Shown here one piece after another: positions 17,153-25,084 of a stretch of DNA of 64,000 nt (position 1 is the first letter of the stretch; every line of letters starts with the position of its first letter). A program made the translations under genes and the position numbers. This DNA is from an uncultured Acidimicrobiales bacterium (GTDB taxonomy: Bacteria > Actinomycetota > Acidimicrobiia > Acidimicrobiales > Aldehydirespiratoraceae). The notes beneath the pieces were generated by a model that was not told the DNA's origin, made no database searches, and worked only from the letters and a program-made list of their open reading frames with translations. The stretch spans positions 2,328,277 to 2,392,276 of the forward strand of contig CATQHS010000001.1 of the NCBI GenBank assembly GCA_958296055.1, written 5' to 3'.

Positions 17153-17980
17153 GTGGGCTTGGTGGACGACGATGCCGCGGCTCGGTTCGCGGCCGACGGG
17201 CTCGTGGCGGTGGCGGACGGGCTGATTGATCCGGCGATGATCGAGCCGCTGCAGGCCCGCTTCGAGGCCCTGTTCGCCGGCGACTTCGAGACCGGGACGC
17301 CTCCCGACGAGGTGAACTGGCAGCAGCAGACGGGGGACCCGTCGCTGACCCGCCAGATATGCAACGCCTGGAAGGCGGACCGGACGGTGGCTTCGGCGGT
17401 GCTGGCCCCGGAGGTGGGTGAGGCCCTGGCCCGGCTAGGCGGCTGGTCCGGGGCCCGCCTGATCCAAGACAACGTCTTGTGGAAGCCGCCCGGGGGTCGG
17501 CCGCTGGGCTTTCACCGCGACAACGCCTACTCGCGGTGGTTCACGCCCGTCGACATGCTCACCTGCTGGATTGCCCTAGACGATGTCACCGCCGAGTCGG
17601 GGGCCATGGAACTGGTCCGGGGCTCGCACCGGTGGCCCCCCAGCTTCGAGCCCGAGGTTGAGTTCCACGGCCCGGCCGACTACCGGTGCCCGGTGGCGGG
17701 CTCCGAGGACGACATCGTGGCCGTCGAGGTGGCTGCGGGCGGGGGCTCGTTCCACCACGGCTGGACCTGGCACGGATCGGGCCCCAACCGGACCCGGTCC
17801 CATCGCCGGGCCCTGGTGATCCACGCCGCCCCGGTCGAGGCCCGCTTCGACCCCGCCCACCTCGACGAGGGGATGGGCCCCGTCTACCACCGCTACCGCC
17901 CCCCCGGCGACGACACCATGCCTGACAAACATTTTCCCATCATTTGGGCATCTTGCCACCGTGGTCGTCATCGAGGCTGA
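17153..17980 (+). CDS. Phytanoyl-CoA dioxygenase-family (PhyH) Fe(II)/2-oxoglutarate oxygenase
   Basis: A 275-residue PhyH-type protein. The iron triad is visible as H-x-D in LGFHRDNAYSRWF (about residues 121-133) and the distal histidine in the HHGWTWHGSGPNRTRSHRR segment, where an arginine would bind 2-oxoglutarate. Members hydroxylate diverse small molecules. GTG at 17153 is preferred; GTG at 17162 is also possible. It is divergent from gmaS and shares its intergenic region, so it may be co-regulated. The substrate is unknown. An oxidative demethylation role would fit the island but is speculation. Confidence 0.85.
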   Translation: MGLVDDDAAARFAADGLVAVADGLIDPAMIEPLQARFEALFAGDFETGTPPDEVNWQQQTGDPSLTRQICNAWKADRTVASAVLAPEVGEALARLGGWSGARLIQDNVLWKPPGGRPLGFHRDNAYSRWFTPVDMLTCWIALDDVTAESGAMELVRGSHRWPPSFEPEVEFHGPADYRCPVAGSEDDIVAVEVAAGGGSFHHGWTWHGSGPNRTRSHRRALVIHAAPVEARFDPAHLDEGMGPVYHRYRPPGDDTMPDKHFPIIWASCHRGRHRG

Positions 17981-18034
17981 GATCCGGGCGCTCAGCAGTA
18001 GACTCGGCTTCGACGATTCGCCAGGAGACGTAGC

Positions 18035-18211
18035 ATGACCGATGAACCGCTCCGAGCAACCGAAGCAGCAAAACGGCTGGGAATCACCACCAAGGAACTG
18101 CTTGTTCTCATAAACGAGCGGAGAATCGGCTATGTGATGCAAGGTGGAATCGCTCACGTGCCAGTGTCTGCTCTTGACAAATACCGGACTCTGACGAATA
18201 CCAGACCTTGA
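18035..18211 (+). CDS. Small excisionase-type helix-turn-helix protein (58 residues)
   Basis: A 58-residue protein with a winged-helix/excisionase-like DNA-binding pattern: LRATEAAKRLGITTKELLVL, then RRIGYVMQGGIAHVPVSALDKY. GGAG lies seven bases before ATG. A 25-codon frame starting GTG at 17961 ends in the TGA that overlaps this ATG, so a short leader may be translationally coupled. This kind of protein is found as Xis or as an antitoxin-like partner, but no integrase or toxin is present. It probably marks an old insertion. Confidence 0.65.
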   Translation: MTDEPLRATEAAKRLGITTKELLVLINERRIGYVMQGGIAHVPVSALDKYRTLTNTRP

Positions 18212-18500
18212 GGACCTTGAGGGTGCCTAAAGCCCAGGGGTTGGTGTGGCCCCGCCGGGCCGTTCCCTTTGATAGCGCCCCACCGGCGGCTGCGGCGCAG
18301 CTCAATCACCCGGGTCCGCTTGGCCTCGGGCGTGCGCCAGGGACAGCTCCGGGGCCGGCTGGACCGGACAAACAGAGTATGCCGCCAGCGAGCCGGCCCC
18401 GCCCGCTACGGCTGTAAAAGAAGGCCCCGCCGAAGCGGCAGCGACAAGCGCTGCCGTCAGCGGGGGGGTAAACCAACTATAGCGGTATCACTATCACCTG
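18212..18500. other. Scarred non-coding stretch with one hairpin
   Basis: No convincing gene on either strand. The only structured element is an 8-bp perfect stem with a 5-base loop at 18436-18456, not followed by a T-run. Frames that stay open here are arginine/proline-rich and look like shadow translation. The flanking excisionase-like gene and NYN fragment suggest a degraded insertion site. Confidence 0.5.
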
Positions 18501-18728
18501 TCAACCGCTCTGTTCGCCACGGCAGGCGTGTTCGTAGTCGTGCGGGCCGAGCATGTGACGATGGCTGATGAATGACTTGGGGCCGAGGCGGCGGTCTCCG
18601 TATGACCAGGCGGCGGTCTCGCAGACCGCGCCGAGCCGGTAGGCCCCGGCCAGCGCCGGCAAGAGGTCAGAGTCGCCCGAGAACAGCACCACCACATCGA
18701 GGCCGTGTTCGGCCCTTGCCAACATCAC
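18501..18728 (-). pseudogene. NYN-domain protein fragment
   Basis: The 75-residue frame contains a typical NYN (PIN-like RNase) core: RAEHGLDVVVLFSGDSDLLP, then LGAVCETAAW. The N-terminal part of the domain with the first catalytic aspartates is missing; the frame runs into the 3' end of the cation transporter gene 28 bases upstream. A complete NYN protein has about 150 or more residues, so this is most likely a 5'-truncated remnant. Confidence 0.6.
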
Positions 18729-18755
18729 CTCGGCGGCGGCCCTAGCTGTTCTGGA

Positions 18756-19736
18756 TCAGGCCGGGGGGTGGTGGTCGGATTCGTCGCCGGTGTGGACGAA
18801 GACGGTGTCTAAGTGCCTCACTTCGTGGCGCAGGGTGTGGCCGACCTCGTGGCCGATGGCGTGGCCCTCGGTCAAGGTGAGCTGCCCGTTTACGGCGATG
18901 GCGATGTCGGCCCGCAGTCGGTGTCCCGTCCACCGGACCTGGCAGCCGGTGACCCTGACGACGCCGGGCACCGAGCCGGCTATGTCTTCCACCTGCTGGA
19001 CCAGCTCCGGGTCCACCGCGTCCATGATCCGCCGGTAGATGTCTCGGGCCGCGGTCCACAGGATCGAGAAGATGGCGATCGACACCATAAGGCCGATGAT
19101 CGGGTCGGCCCGCTCCCATCCGAGCCAGACCAGCACCGCGGCCAGCGTCACCGCCAGCGAGGTGAACCCGTCCACCCGGGCGTGCAGACCGTCGGCCACC
19201 AAGGCGGCCGACCCGATGCGCCGGCCGGTCCGGACCCGGTACACCGCCGCCCACTCGTTGCCGATGAAGCCGATGATCCCGGTCGCGAACAGCACCCCGA
19301 CCGCCTCCAGGGGCCGGGGATTGGTCAGGCGGTCTATGGCCTGGTAGCCGGCGACGACGGCCGAGACGGTGATCACCAGCACCACAAAAAGACCGGCGAG
19401 GTCCTCAGCTCTGTTGTAGCCGTAGGTGTACCGGCGGGTGGGAGGCCGCCGTCCCAGCCGGAAGGCGATGAACAGCGGGATGGCGGTGGAGGCGTCGGCG
19501 AAGTTGTGAATGGTGTCGGCCAGCAGCGCTATCGAGCCTGTGATGTAAACCACGAACGCCTGCGCCACCGCCACCGCCATCAGGACGCTGAAGGAGATGA
19601 CCAGCGTCCTGATCCCCTCCTTGCTGCTCTCGAGGGCGTCGTCGATCGAGTTGCCGTGATCGTGGCCGTGCACCCGCAAAACGCTACTACTAGCGGTCCC
19701 GGCGATCGCCGCGGCGGCGGCCGCGACGTCGACCAT
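18756..19736 (-). CDS. Cation diffusion facilitator transporter
   Basis: A 326-residue CDF-family efflux protein with about six membrane helices (residues 45-240) and a cytoplasmic C-terminal domain. Metal-site residues are visible as DTIHNFADA in helix 2 and HARVDGFTS in helix 5. Histidines at both ends (HGHDHG near residue 25 and DHH at the C-terminus) suit zinc, cobalt or iron binding. The TGYDR-type motif is replaced by YTYGYNRAEDLAG. It would export divalent cations using the proton gradient. Annotated to start at ATG 19736; a later start is possible because the first 20 residues are alanine-rich. Confidence 0.88.
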   Translation of the reverse strand: MVDVAAAAAAIAGTASSSVLRVHGHDHGNSIDDALESSKEGIRTLVISFSVLMAVAVAQAFVVYITGSIALLADTIHNFADASTAIPLFIAFRLGRRPPTRRYTYGYNRAEDLAGLFVVLVITVSAVVAGYQAIDRLTNPRPLEAVGVLFATGIIGFIGNEWAAVYRVRTGRRIGSAALVADGLHARVDGFTSLAVTLAAVLVWLGWERADPIIGLMVSIAIFSILWTAARDIYRRIMDAVDPELVQQVEDIAGSVPGVVRVTGCQVRWTGHRLRADIAIAVNGQLTLTEGHAIGHEVGHTLRHEVRHLDTVFVHTGDESDHHPPA

Positions 19737-19746
19737 AAACGTCGAG

Positions 19747-19917
19747 GGGGATCATGTCCGCGCCGTCGGGTTCGAGGGCGTGCCCAAGCCGGCGCGGCCG
19801 GGCGGCCCGACCCGAACGGCGGAGAAGATCGAGTGGATCCGAGCGGGTGCCGGCGAGCGATTCGACCAGATCGGTGGCGGCGACAGCCGCCCGGTTCGGC
19901 GTCGAGCTGGTAGTTGA
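19747..19917 (+). pseudogene. Possible remnant of a luciferase-like (LLM) oxidoreductase gene
   Basis: One plus-strand frame contains KIEWIRAGAGERFDQI, a phrase I associate with the middle of F420-type LLM oxidoreductases. The frame stops soon after, and neither flank continues the domain. It lies between two minus-strand genes in a 196-bp gap. Recognition rests on one short segment, so this is tentative. Confidence 0.3.
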
Positions 19918-19932
19918 GCGCTTGCGCGGTGC

Positions 19933-21084
19933 CTAAGGGCGTAGAGGCTGGCGGGTCCGGTAGGTAGCGCAGCGCCAGAGCCATTCGACCGGGCCGTACC
20001 GGAAGCGGTCCAGCCACGCCTGCGACCACCAGAGCTGCAGTGCCCACACCGCTACCACGAAGACGGCGATCGAGGTGCGGGTCAGCTCGACGGCGCCGAA
20101 CAGGCCGCCCAGCACGATCAGGCCGAGGGCGGTCTGGGTCAGGTAATTGGTCAGCGCCATCCGCCCGACGGCCCGGACCCGCAGCCTCAGCCACAGCCTT
20201 AGCCGGGAGTCGCCGGATGCTTTGGCCCGGCCGTTCCAGAGCGTGATCAGCGCCAAGTAACCCAGGACTATCGGGACGGTCGCCACCGTGTTGGGCGCCG
20301 ATCCGGCCAGAGCCACGTCGGCGGAGAAGCCAGACGCAGCCACGATCGCCAGCCCCAGCGCCGACAACGGCAGCCCGACGCCGAGGCCGATCAGCGCCAT
20401 CCGCCGGTAGAAGCCGGGGCTGCGGGCGCCGTCGAGAACCCCCGACCGGTACAGCGCGGCCCCGATCAGCATCATCCCGAGGGCTCGGACGAAGACGTCG
20501 TAGAAGAACCAGGACCCGACCGCCGCCGACTTGGTGCCGGAGGCCAGCCAGTAGCCGCCGATCTGGTTGATCGGGTCGTCGACGGTGGTCTGAGCCCAGA
20601 CGGCGGCCCCGGCGGCCGAGAGGACCAGCAGCGTCCCCGCCGCTATCAGGACAGCCGGGGGCCGCCTGCGCAGGGCGATCACCAGCGGGGCGCACAGGGC
20701 GTAGAGCACCAATACGTCGCCGTCCCAGGCCGCCATGTGGGCGATGCCGATGGCCAGCAGCAGCAGGTTGCGCCACAGGCTGAGCCAGACCGGCCGGCGG
20801 GCCTTGGCCGCGGCCCGGTCGGCGAACAGCACGATCCCGGCCCCGAACAGCAGCGAGAACAGCCCCATGAACTTCTGGTCGAAGAGGATCTCGCCCGCCC
20901 CGCCGATGAACCAGTCGAGCCAGGTGTTAGAGCCGGCCGCCTCGAGATTGAAGTACCCGTCGGGTATGCCGTAGGCGACCGCGTTCATGGTGAGGATCCC
21001 GAGCACGGCCACGCCCCGCACCGCGTCGAGGTTGGTGATCCGCTCGCCTGCCTCCACCGGCCCCGACCGCTTGCCGCCGATCAC
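19933..21084 (-). CDS. DUF418 membrane protein
   Basis: A 383-residue polytopic protein with the DUF418 signature. N-terminal RITNLDAVRGVAVLGIL is the opening helix of this acyltransferase-3-like group, LFSLLFGAGIVLFADRA is the second conserved block, and the C-terminal half contains RMALTNYLTQT and a WSQAWLDRFRYGPVEWLWR ending. Start is GTG at 21084, nine bases after the DsrE-type gene. Function is not established; relatives are thought to modify or transport small molecules at the membrane. Confidence 0.9.
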   Translation of the reverse strand: MIGGKRSGPVEAGERITNLDAVRGVAVLGILTMNAVAYGIPDGYFNLEAAGSNTWLDWFIGGAGEILFDQKFMGLFSLLFGAGIVLFADRAAAKARRPVWLSLWRNLLLLAIGIAHMAAWDGDVLVLYALCAPLVIALRRRPPAVLIAAGTLLVLSAAGAAVWAQTTVDDPINQIGGYWLASGTKSAAVGSWFFYDVFVRALGMMLIGAALYRSGVLDGARSPGFYRRMALIGLGVGLPLSALGLAIVAASGFSADVALAGSAPNTVATVPIVLGYLALITLWNGRAKASGDSRLRLWLRLRVRAVGRMALTNYLTQTALGLIVLGGLFGAVELTRTSIAVFVVAVWALQLWWSQAWLDRFRYGPVEWLWRCATYRTRQPLRP

Positions 21085-21093
21085 GGGCCCTGC

Positions 21094-21468
21094 TCAGCCG
21101 CCCACGAAGATCAGCTCGGACTGGCCGTCGGCCACCTCGGTGAGGATCTCCGCCAGGGTTCGGAACGTCCCGCCGATCTCCGCCGCCGCCTGCTCGGTCA
21201 CCTCACGGGCGCCGCTGGAGAACGGTCAAAAAGAGACCTGGAAGGCGGCCTCGGCCCCCCCGGCCACCTTCGCCCGGATGTCTCGGCCCAAGTCGGTGTC
21301 GGGCAGCACGCCGGGGTCGGTCACCGTCACTGCCTCCCCGGCCAGGCGGACCTCGGCCTCCAGTCCGCTGCCGGCGGCCACGCCGGCGAAGTGATAGGCC
21401 CGGAACAGCCCACCGGGGTCGGCCGCCGGGTCGGAGGTGGTGAAGAAGATCAGCTTTCGCCGGGCCAT
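21094..21468 (-). CDS. DsrE-family protein with an in-frame TGA at codon 81
   Basis: The first 80 residues (MARRKLIFFTTSDPAADPGG, then FRAYHFAGVAAGSGLEAEV) look like a DsrE/DsrF-type domain. The frame hits TGA at 21226-21228 and then stays open for 43 more codons in the same phase, ending GQSELIFVGG, the expected C-terminal half of the fold. A full-length product would have 124 residues with one special residue in VSF-x-PFSSG. DsrE-like selenoproteins are known, so Sec is possible, but I can draw only a weak stem-loop (4 bp) after the TGA. A nonsense mutation or base error is the alternative. ATG follows GAAAGG. Confidence 0.65.
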
Positions 21469-21525
21469 GCCGGGCCTTTCGTCGTCGGGTAGGTCGCTCG
21501 GGGCGGGTGCCTCAAGAGGGGTCGG

Positions 21526-22308
21526 TCAGATCGGGTGGGTCGCTCGGGCCGCGGCCAGCAGAACCCGAGTCTCCTCTTGGGCCGGGTCGGTCAGGATCTG
21601 CTCGGTCGGGCCGTCCTCGATGATACGCCCCTCCTTTAGCACGACGATCCGGTCGGCGACGCGGCGGGCCAGGGCCAGGTCGTGGGTGATGAACACCAGC
21701 GTGGCCCCCACCGCCTGCTGGACCTCGAGAATCTGGGCGGTCACCGTCGCCCGCAGGGAAGCGTCGAGCATGGAGGCGGGCTCGTCGGCCAGGATCAGCT
21801 CGGGGGCGGCGACCAGGGTCCGGGCCAGGGCCACCCGCTGGCGCTGGCCGCCGCTGAGCGTGCCCGGGCGCCGGTGCAGGAAATCGGCGGCCGGGTGCAG
21901 GCCGAGCACTTCAAGGGCTTCGGTGGCCCGGCCGACCCGGTGGCGGCGAGGGGCGCCCGCGATGGCCAGCGGCTCGGCCACCAGGTCGGCGACCCGCATG
22001 CCGGGGTGGAGCGAGTCGTAGGGGTCTTGGAAGACGGTCTGGACCCGGCGCCGCACCCGCCGCAGCTCGCGCCTCGACAAGGCGGCCAGGGTTTGGCCGA
22101 CCACCTCGACCGTTCCGGCGGCGGGGGGCACCAGCCCGGTGGCCAGGCGGGCGACGGTGCTCTTGCCCGCGCCGCTGCGCCCGACCAGGGCCACCCGCTC
22201 TTGAGACTCGACAGCCAGATCCACGCCGTCGAGGGCCACCACCGGCGCCGACCCGGCCCGGCGGGGCGAGTAGACGACCCGGACCCTCCGCAGGCGCAGG
22301 GTGGTCAT
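21526..22308 (-). CDS. Peptide/nickel-type ABC transporter ATPase (second ATPase)
   Basis: A 260-residue ABC ATPase of the DppF/OppF type: Walker A GRSGAGKST, Q-loop VFQDPYDSLHPGM, signature LSGGQRQRVALARTL and Walker B LILADEPASMLD. The start overlaps the stop of the fused permease-ATPase gene (ATGA), so it is the last gene of the four-gene transporter operon. Substrate is undetermined. Confidence 0.9.
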   Translation of the reverse strand: MTTLRLRRVRVVYSPRRAGSAPVVALDGVDLAVESQERVALVGRSGAGKSTVARLATGLVPPAAGTVEVVGQTLAALSRRELRRVRRRVQTVFQDPYDSLHPGMRVADLVAEPLAIAGAPRRHRVGRATEALEVLGLHPAADFLHRRPGTLSGGQRQRVALARTLVAAPELILADEPASMLDASLRATVTAQILEVQQAVGATLVFITHDLALARRVADRIVVLKEGRIIEDGPTEQILTDPAQEETRVLLAAARATHPI

Positions 22309-24041
22309 CGGGCCTCCTCGCCCGGGCCTGTCTCAGGTTCGCCCTGGGCTGGCTGCGGGTCAGGCATCGGTGCCTCCAGCCCGCCGAAGGCGGTGAGCAG
22401 CTTCTTGGTGTGGGGGTGGCGGGGTCGGCTCAGCACCGTTGCCGTCGGGCCGCTTTCCACGATGCGCCCGGAACCCATGACGGCCAAGTCGTCTGCCCGG
22501 GACGCCACCAGCGGCAGGTCGTGGGAGATGAGCCAGACGTCGAGTCCCAGGTCGGCGCGCAGGTCGTCGAGCAGATCCAGGACGGCCTGCTGGGTGACGA
22601 CGTCGAGGCCGGTGGTGGGCTCGTCGGCGATCAGCAGCCCCGGCCGGTTGACGACGGCCATGGCCATCACCGCTCGCTGCCGCTGGCCGCCGCTGAGCTC
22701 GTGGGGGAAGGCCCGGTGGCGGCCCTCGGGGATCCCGACCCGGGCCAGCATGTCGGCCGCCGCCCCGGCCGGGTCCGGCGCCGCCCCCAGCGCCGCGGCC
22801 TCGGCTACCTGGCTCAGCACCGTCATGGTCGGGTCGAGCGCGCTCATGGCGGCCTGGGGGACGATGGCCACCTCCCGGCCCCGGACCCGCTGCAGCCCGG
22901 CCCGGCCCAGTCGCCGCAGGTCCGTCTCGCCCATCATCAGCGCCTCGCATCGGATCCGCCCCGGCCGGGGCACCAGGCCGATTACGGCCAAGCCGAGCGT
23001 GGACTTGCCCGAGCCCGACTCTCCGACCAGCCCCAGCAGCCGCCCCCGGCCGATCCGCAGATCCGCCTCCCGCACCGCCGGCGTGCCGTCGAAATCGACG
23101 GACAGGCCGCGGACGTCCAGCGCCACCCCCGGAGGGCACGGCTCGGGGGGCTCCTTCGGGAGACGGCGCCGGACCGGCCGCTGCCAGCCGTGGCTGACGA
23201 GCTGGGGGTCGGCCACCTCCTCGGCGGCGAAGCCCACGAAGGCCAGCCCGACGATCAGCACCGTCAGGGCCGCGCCCGGCGGGACGACCCACCACAGCCA
23301 GGCGTCGGTGAGGATGGCGCTGCCGTTGTTGGCGAAATACAGGGTGGAGCCCCAGCTCACCCGGCCGGGGTCGCCCAGACCCAAAAAGGCGACACCGGAC
23401 TGCACTATCACCGCCACCGCCGCGGCCCGCACGAACTGCGACGACAGTAAAGGGGCCAGACGGCGGAGGATGTGGACGACGAGGATGCGAACCGGGCCGG
23501 CCCCCATGGCCTCGGCGGCCACGACGTGGCCCAACTCCCGGATCTTGAGCACCTGGCTCCGGAGCAGCCGGGCGGGCCGGGACCACAGCACGCCGGCGAT
23601 CAGCACGATCAGCACTTCGAGGCCCCGGCCGAAGTAGGTGGCCAGCACCAGCACCAGCACCAGGAAGGGCAGCGACAGGGTCAGATCGACGGCCCGCATG
23701 ATGGCCGCGTCCACCCACCCGCCTCGCCATCCCGCCACCAGCGCGGCCGCCGTTCCCGCCGCGGTGGCCGCGGTGGCCGCCACCAAGCCCACCAGCAGCG
23801 AGACCCGGGCCCCGAAGACCAGTTGGGCCCACAGGTCCCGGCCCAGGTCGTCGGTTCCCAGCGGGTGGTCGGCCGAGGGCCGCTCGTAGGGGGCGCCGCT
23901 GGCCCGGTCGGGGGGATGGGCGGCCAGAAGGTCGGCGAACACCGCCGCGCCGATGACCAGCGCCAGCATCACCGCCCCGGCGGCGGCCAGGGCCCGGGTG
24001 GAGGGACGCAGCGCCGCCCACCAGCTCGTTGGCGCGATCAT
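22305..24041 (-). CDS. Fused ABC permease-ATPase (DppC-DppD type)
   Basis: One 578-residue chain carries a DppC-like inner-membrane permease (residues about 1-280, with the HPLGTDDLGRDLWAQL entry motif and the EAMGAGPVRILVVHI coupling region). It is followed directly by a DppD-like ATPase (about 290-550, Walker A GESGSGKST, signature LSGGQRQRAVMAMAV, Walker B LLIADEPTTGLD). These parts are normally separate proteins. The start lies 28 bases after the stop of the partner permease. The fusion would fix stoichiometry and pair this half with the separate DppB and DppF-like subunits. Confidence 0.88.
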   Translation of the reverse strand: MIAPTSWWAALRPSTRALAAAGAVMLALVIGAAVFADLLAAHPPDRASGAPYERPSADHPLGTDDLGRDLWAQLVFGARVSLLVGLVAATAATAAGTAAALVAGWRGGWVDAAIMRAVDLTLSLPFLVLVLVLATYFGRGLEVLIVLIAGVLWSRPARLLRSQVLKIRELGHVVAAEAMGAGPVRILVVHILRRLAPLLSSQFVRAAAVAVIVQSGVAFLGLGDPGRVSWGSTLYFANNGSAILTDAWLWWVVPPGAALTVLIVGLAFVGFAAEEVADPQLVSHGWQRPVRRRLPKEPPEPCPPGVALDVRGLSVDFDGTPAVREADLRIGRGRLLGLVGESGSGKSTLGLAVIGLVPRPGRIRCEALMMGETDLRRLGRAGLQRVRGREVAIVPQAAMSALDPTMTVLSQVAEAAALGAAPDPAGAAADMLARVGIPEGRHRAFPHELSGGQRQRAVMAMAVVNRPGLLIADEPTTGLDVVTQQAVLDLLDDLRADLGLDVWLISHDLPLVASRADDLAVMGSGRIVESGPTATVLSRPRHPHTKKLLTAFGGLEAPMPDPQPAQGEPETGPGEEAR

Positions 24042-24069
24042 CGGGCGCCGCGGCGGTTGGCCTGCGCGG

Positions 24070-25080
24070 TCATCGGGCGCCGGGGCGGCGGACTCGGGGG
24101 TCGAACAAGGGGTAGAGGAGATCGGCGGCCAGGTTGGCCAGGACGGCCACCAGCGACAGCAGCAAGAAGACGGCCTGCAAAACCGGGTAGTCCCGGGCCC
24201 GGACCGCGGCGAAGGCCAGCGAGCCCAGACCGGGGTAGGAGAAGACCGTCTCCACTACGGTGGCCGCGCCCACCAGAGTCGAGAATCCCAGCAGGGCGGC
24301 GGTGGAGACCGGGATCATGGCGTTGCGGCGGGCGTGGCCCCGGACCGAGCGGTCGCTCAGCCCCTTGGCCCGAGCCATGAAGACGTAATCCTCGCCCAGC
24401 TCGGAGATCATGGCCGAGCGGGCCACCACGAACACCGAGGCCACCCCGACCAGGGTCAGGGTGATGGCCGGCAGCGCCAGCCGCTGCCCGACGTCGGCCA
24501 TCCAGGCCCAGCCCGTCAGGTCGTCGGGGGCCACCGCGCCGTAGACCGGGAACCAGCCAAGCCGGACGGAGAACACCATCAGCAGCATCAGGCCTACGAA
24601 GAAGGCGGGGAGCGCGTCCACGGCCAGCACGCCGGTGAGGATCCCCACGTCGCGGCGCGACCCCCGCCGCCAGCCGGCCGCGAACCCCAGCGCAACCCCG
24701 GCGAGGGTGGAGGCGGCCACGGCCGTGCCCACCAGCAGCAGCGACCAGCCCAGACGGCCCGCCACCACCTCGGCCACCGGGCGGCCGTCGATCACCGAGA
24801 TCCCCAGGTCGCCCCGGATCAGGTTGCCCAGGTAGCTGGCGAACTGCCGCGGCCACGACCCGTCCAAGTCGAACCGCTCCAGCACGGCCTGGCGCCAGGC
24901 GGGATCGACCGGGCCGGACTCGGGCGGGGCCAGGTAATCGACGGGATCGCCCGGGGCCAGGCGGGGCAGGGCGAAGTTCACCACCGCCGCGGCCAGCACC
25001 ACGATCAGGTACTGGGCCCCGAGCCGGGCCCACCGGGGCGCCGGTCCTCTCGGGCCGCGCCTCGGTATGGGCGCGGTCAC
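24070..25080 (-). CDS. Peptide/nickel-type ABC permease (DppB type)
   Basis: A 336-residue permease with six membrane helices, the LPRLAPGDPVDYLA motif after helix 1 and the coupling motif DYVFMARAKGLSDRSVRGHARRNA reported here only in part (EDYVFMARAKGLS). GTG at 25080 starts two bases after the binding-protein stop. Forms the membrane channel with the fused permease-ATPase. Confidence 0.9.
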   Translation of the reverse strand: MTAPIPRRGPRGPAPRWARLGAQYLIVVLAAAVVNFALPRLAPGDPVDYLAPPESGPVDPAWRQAVLERFDLDGSWPRQFASYLGNLIRGDLGISVIDGRPVAEVVAGRLGWSLLLVGTAVAASTLAGVALGFAAGWRRGSRRDVGILTGVLAVDALPAFFVGLMLLMVFSVRLGWFPVYGAVAPDDLTGWAWMADVGQRLALPAITLTLVGVASVFVVARSAMISELGEDYVFMARAKGLSDRSVRGHARRNAMIPVSTAALLGFSTLVGAATVVETVFSYPGLGSLAFAAVRARDYPVLQAVFLLLSLVAVLANLAADLLYPLFDPRVRRPGAR

Positions 25081-25084
25081 CGGG

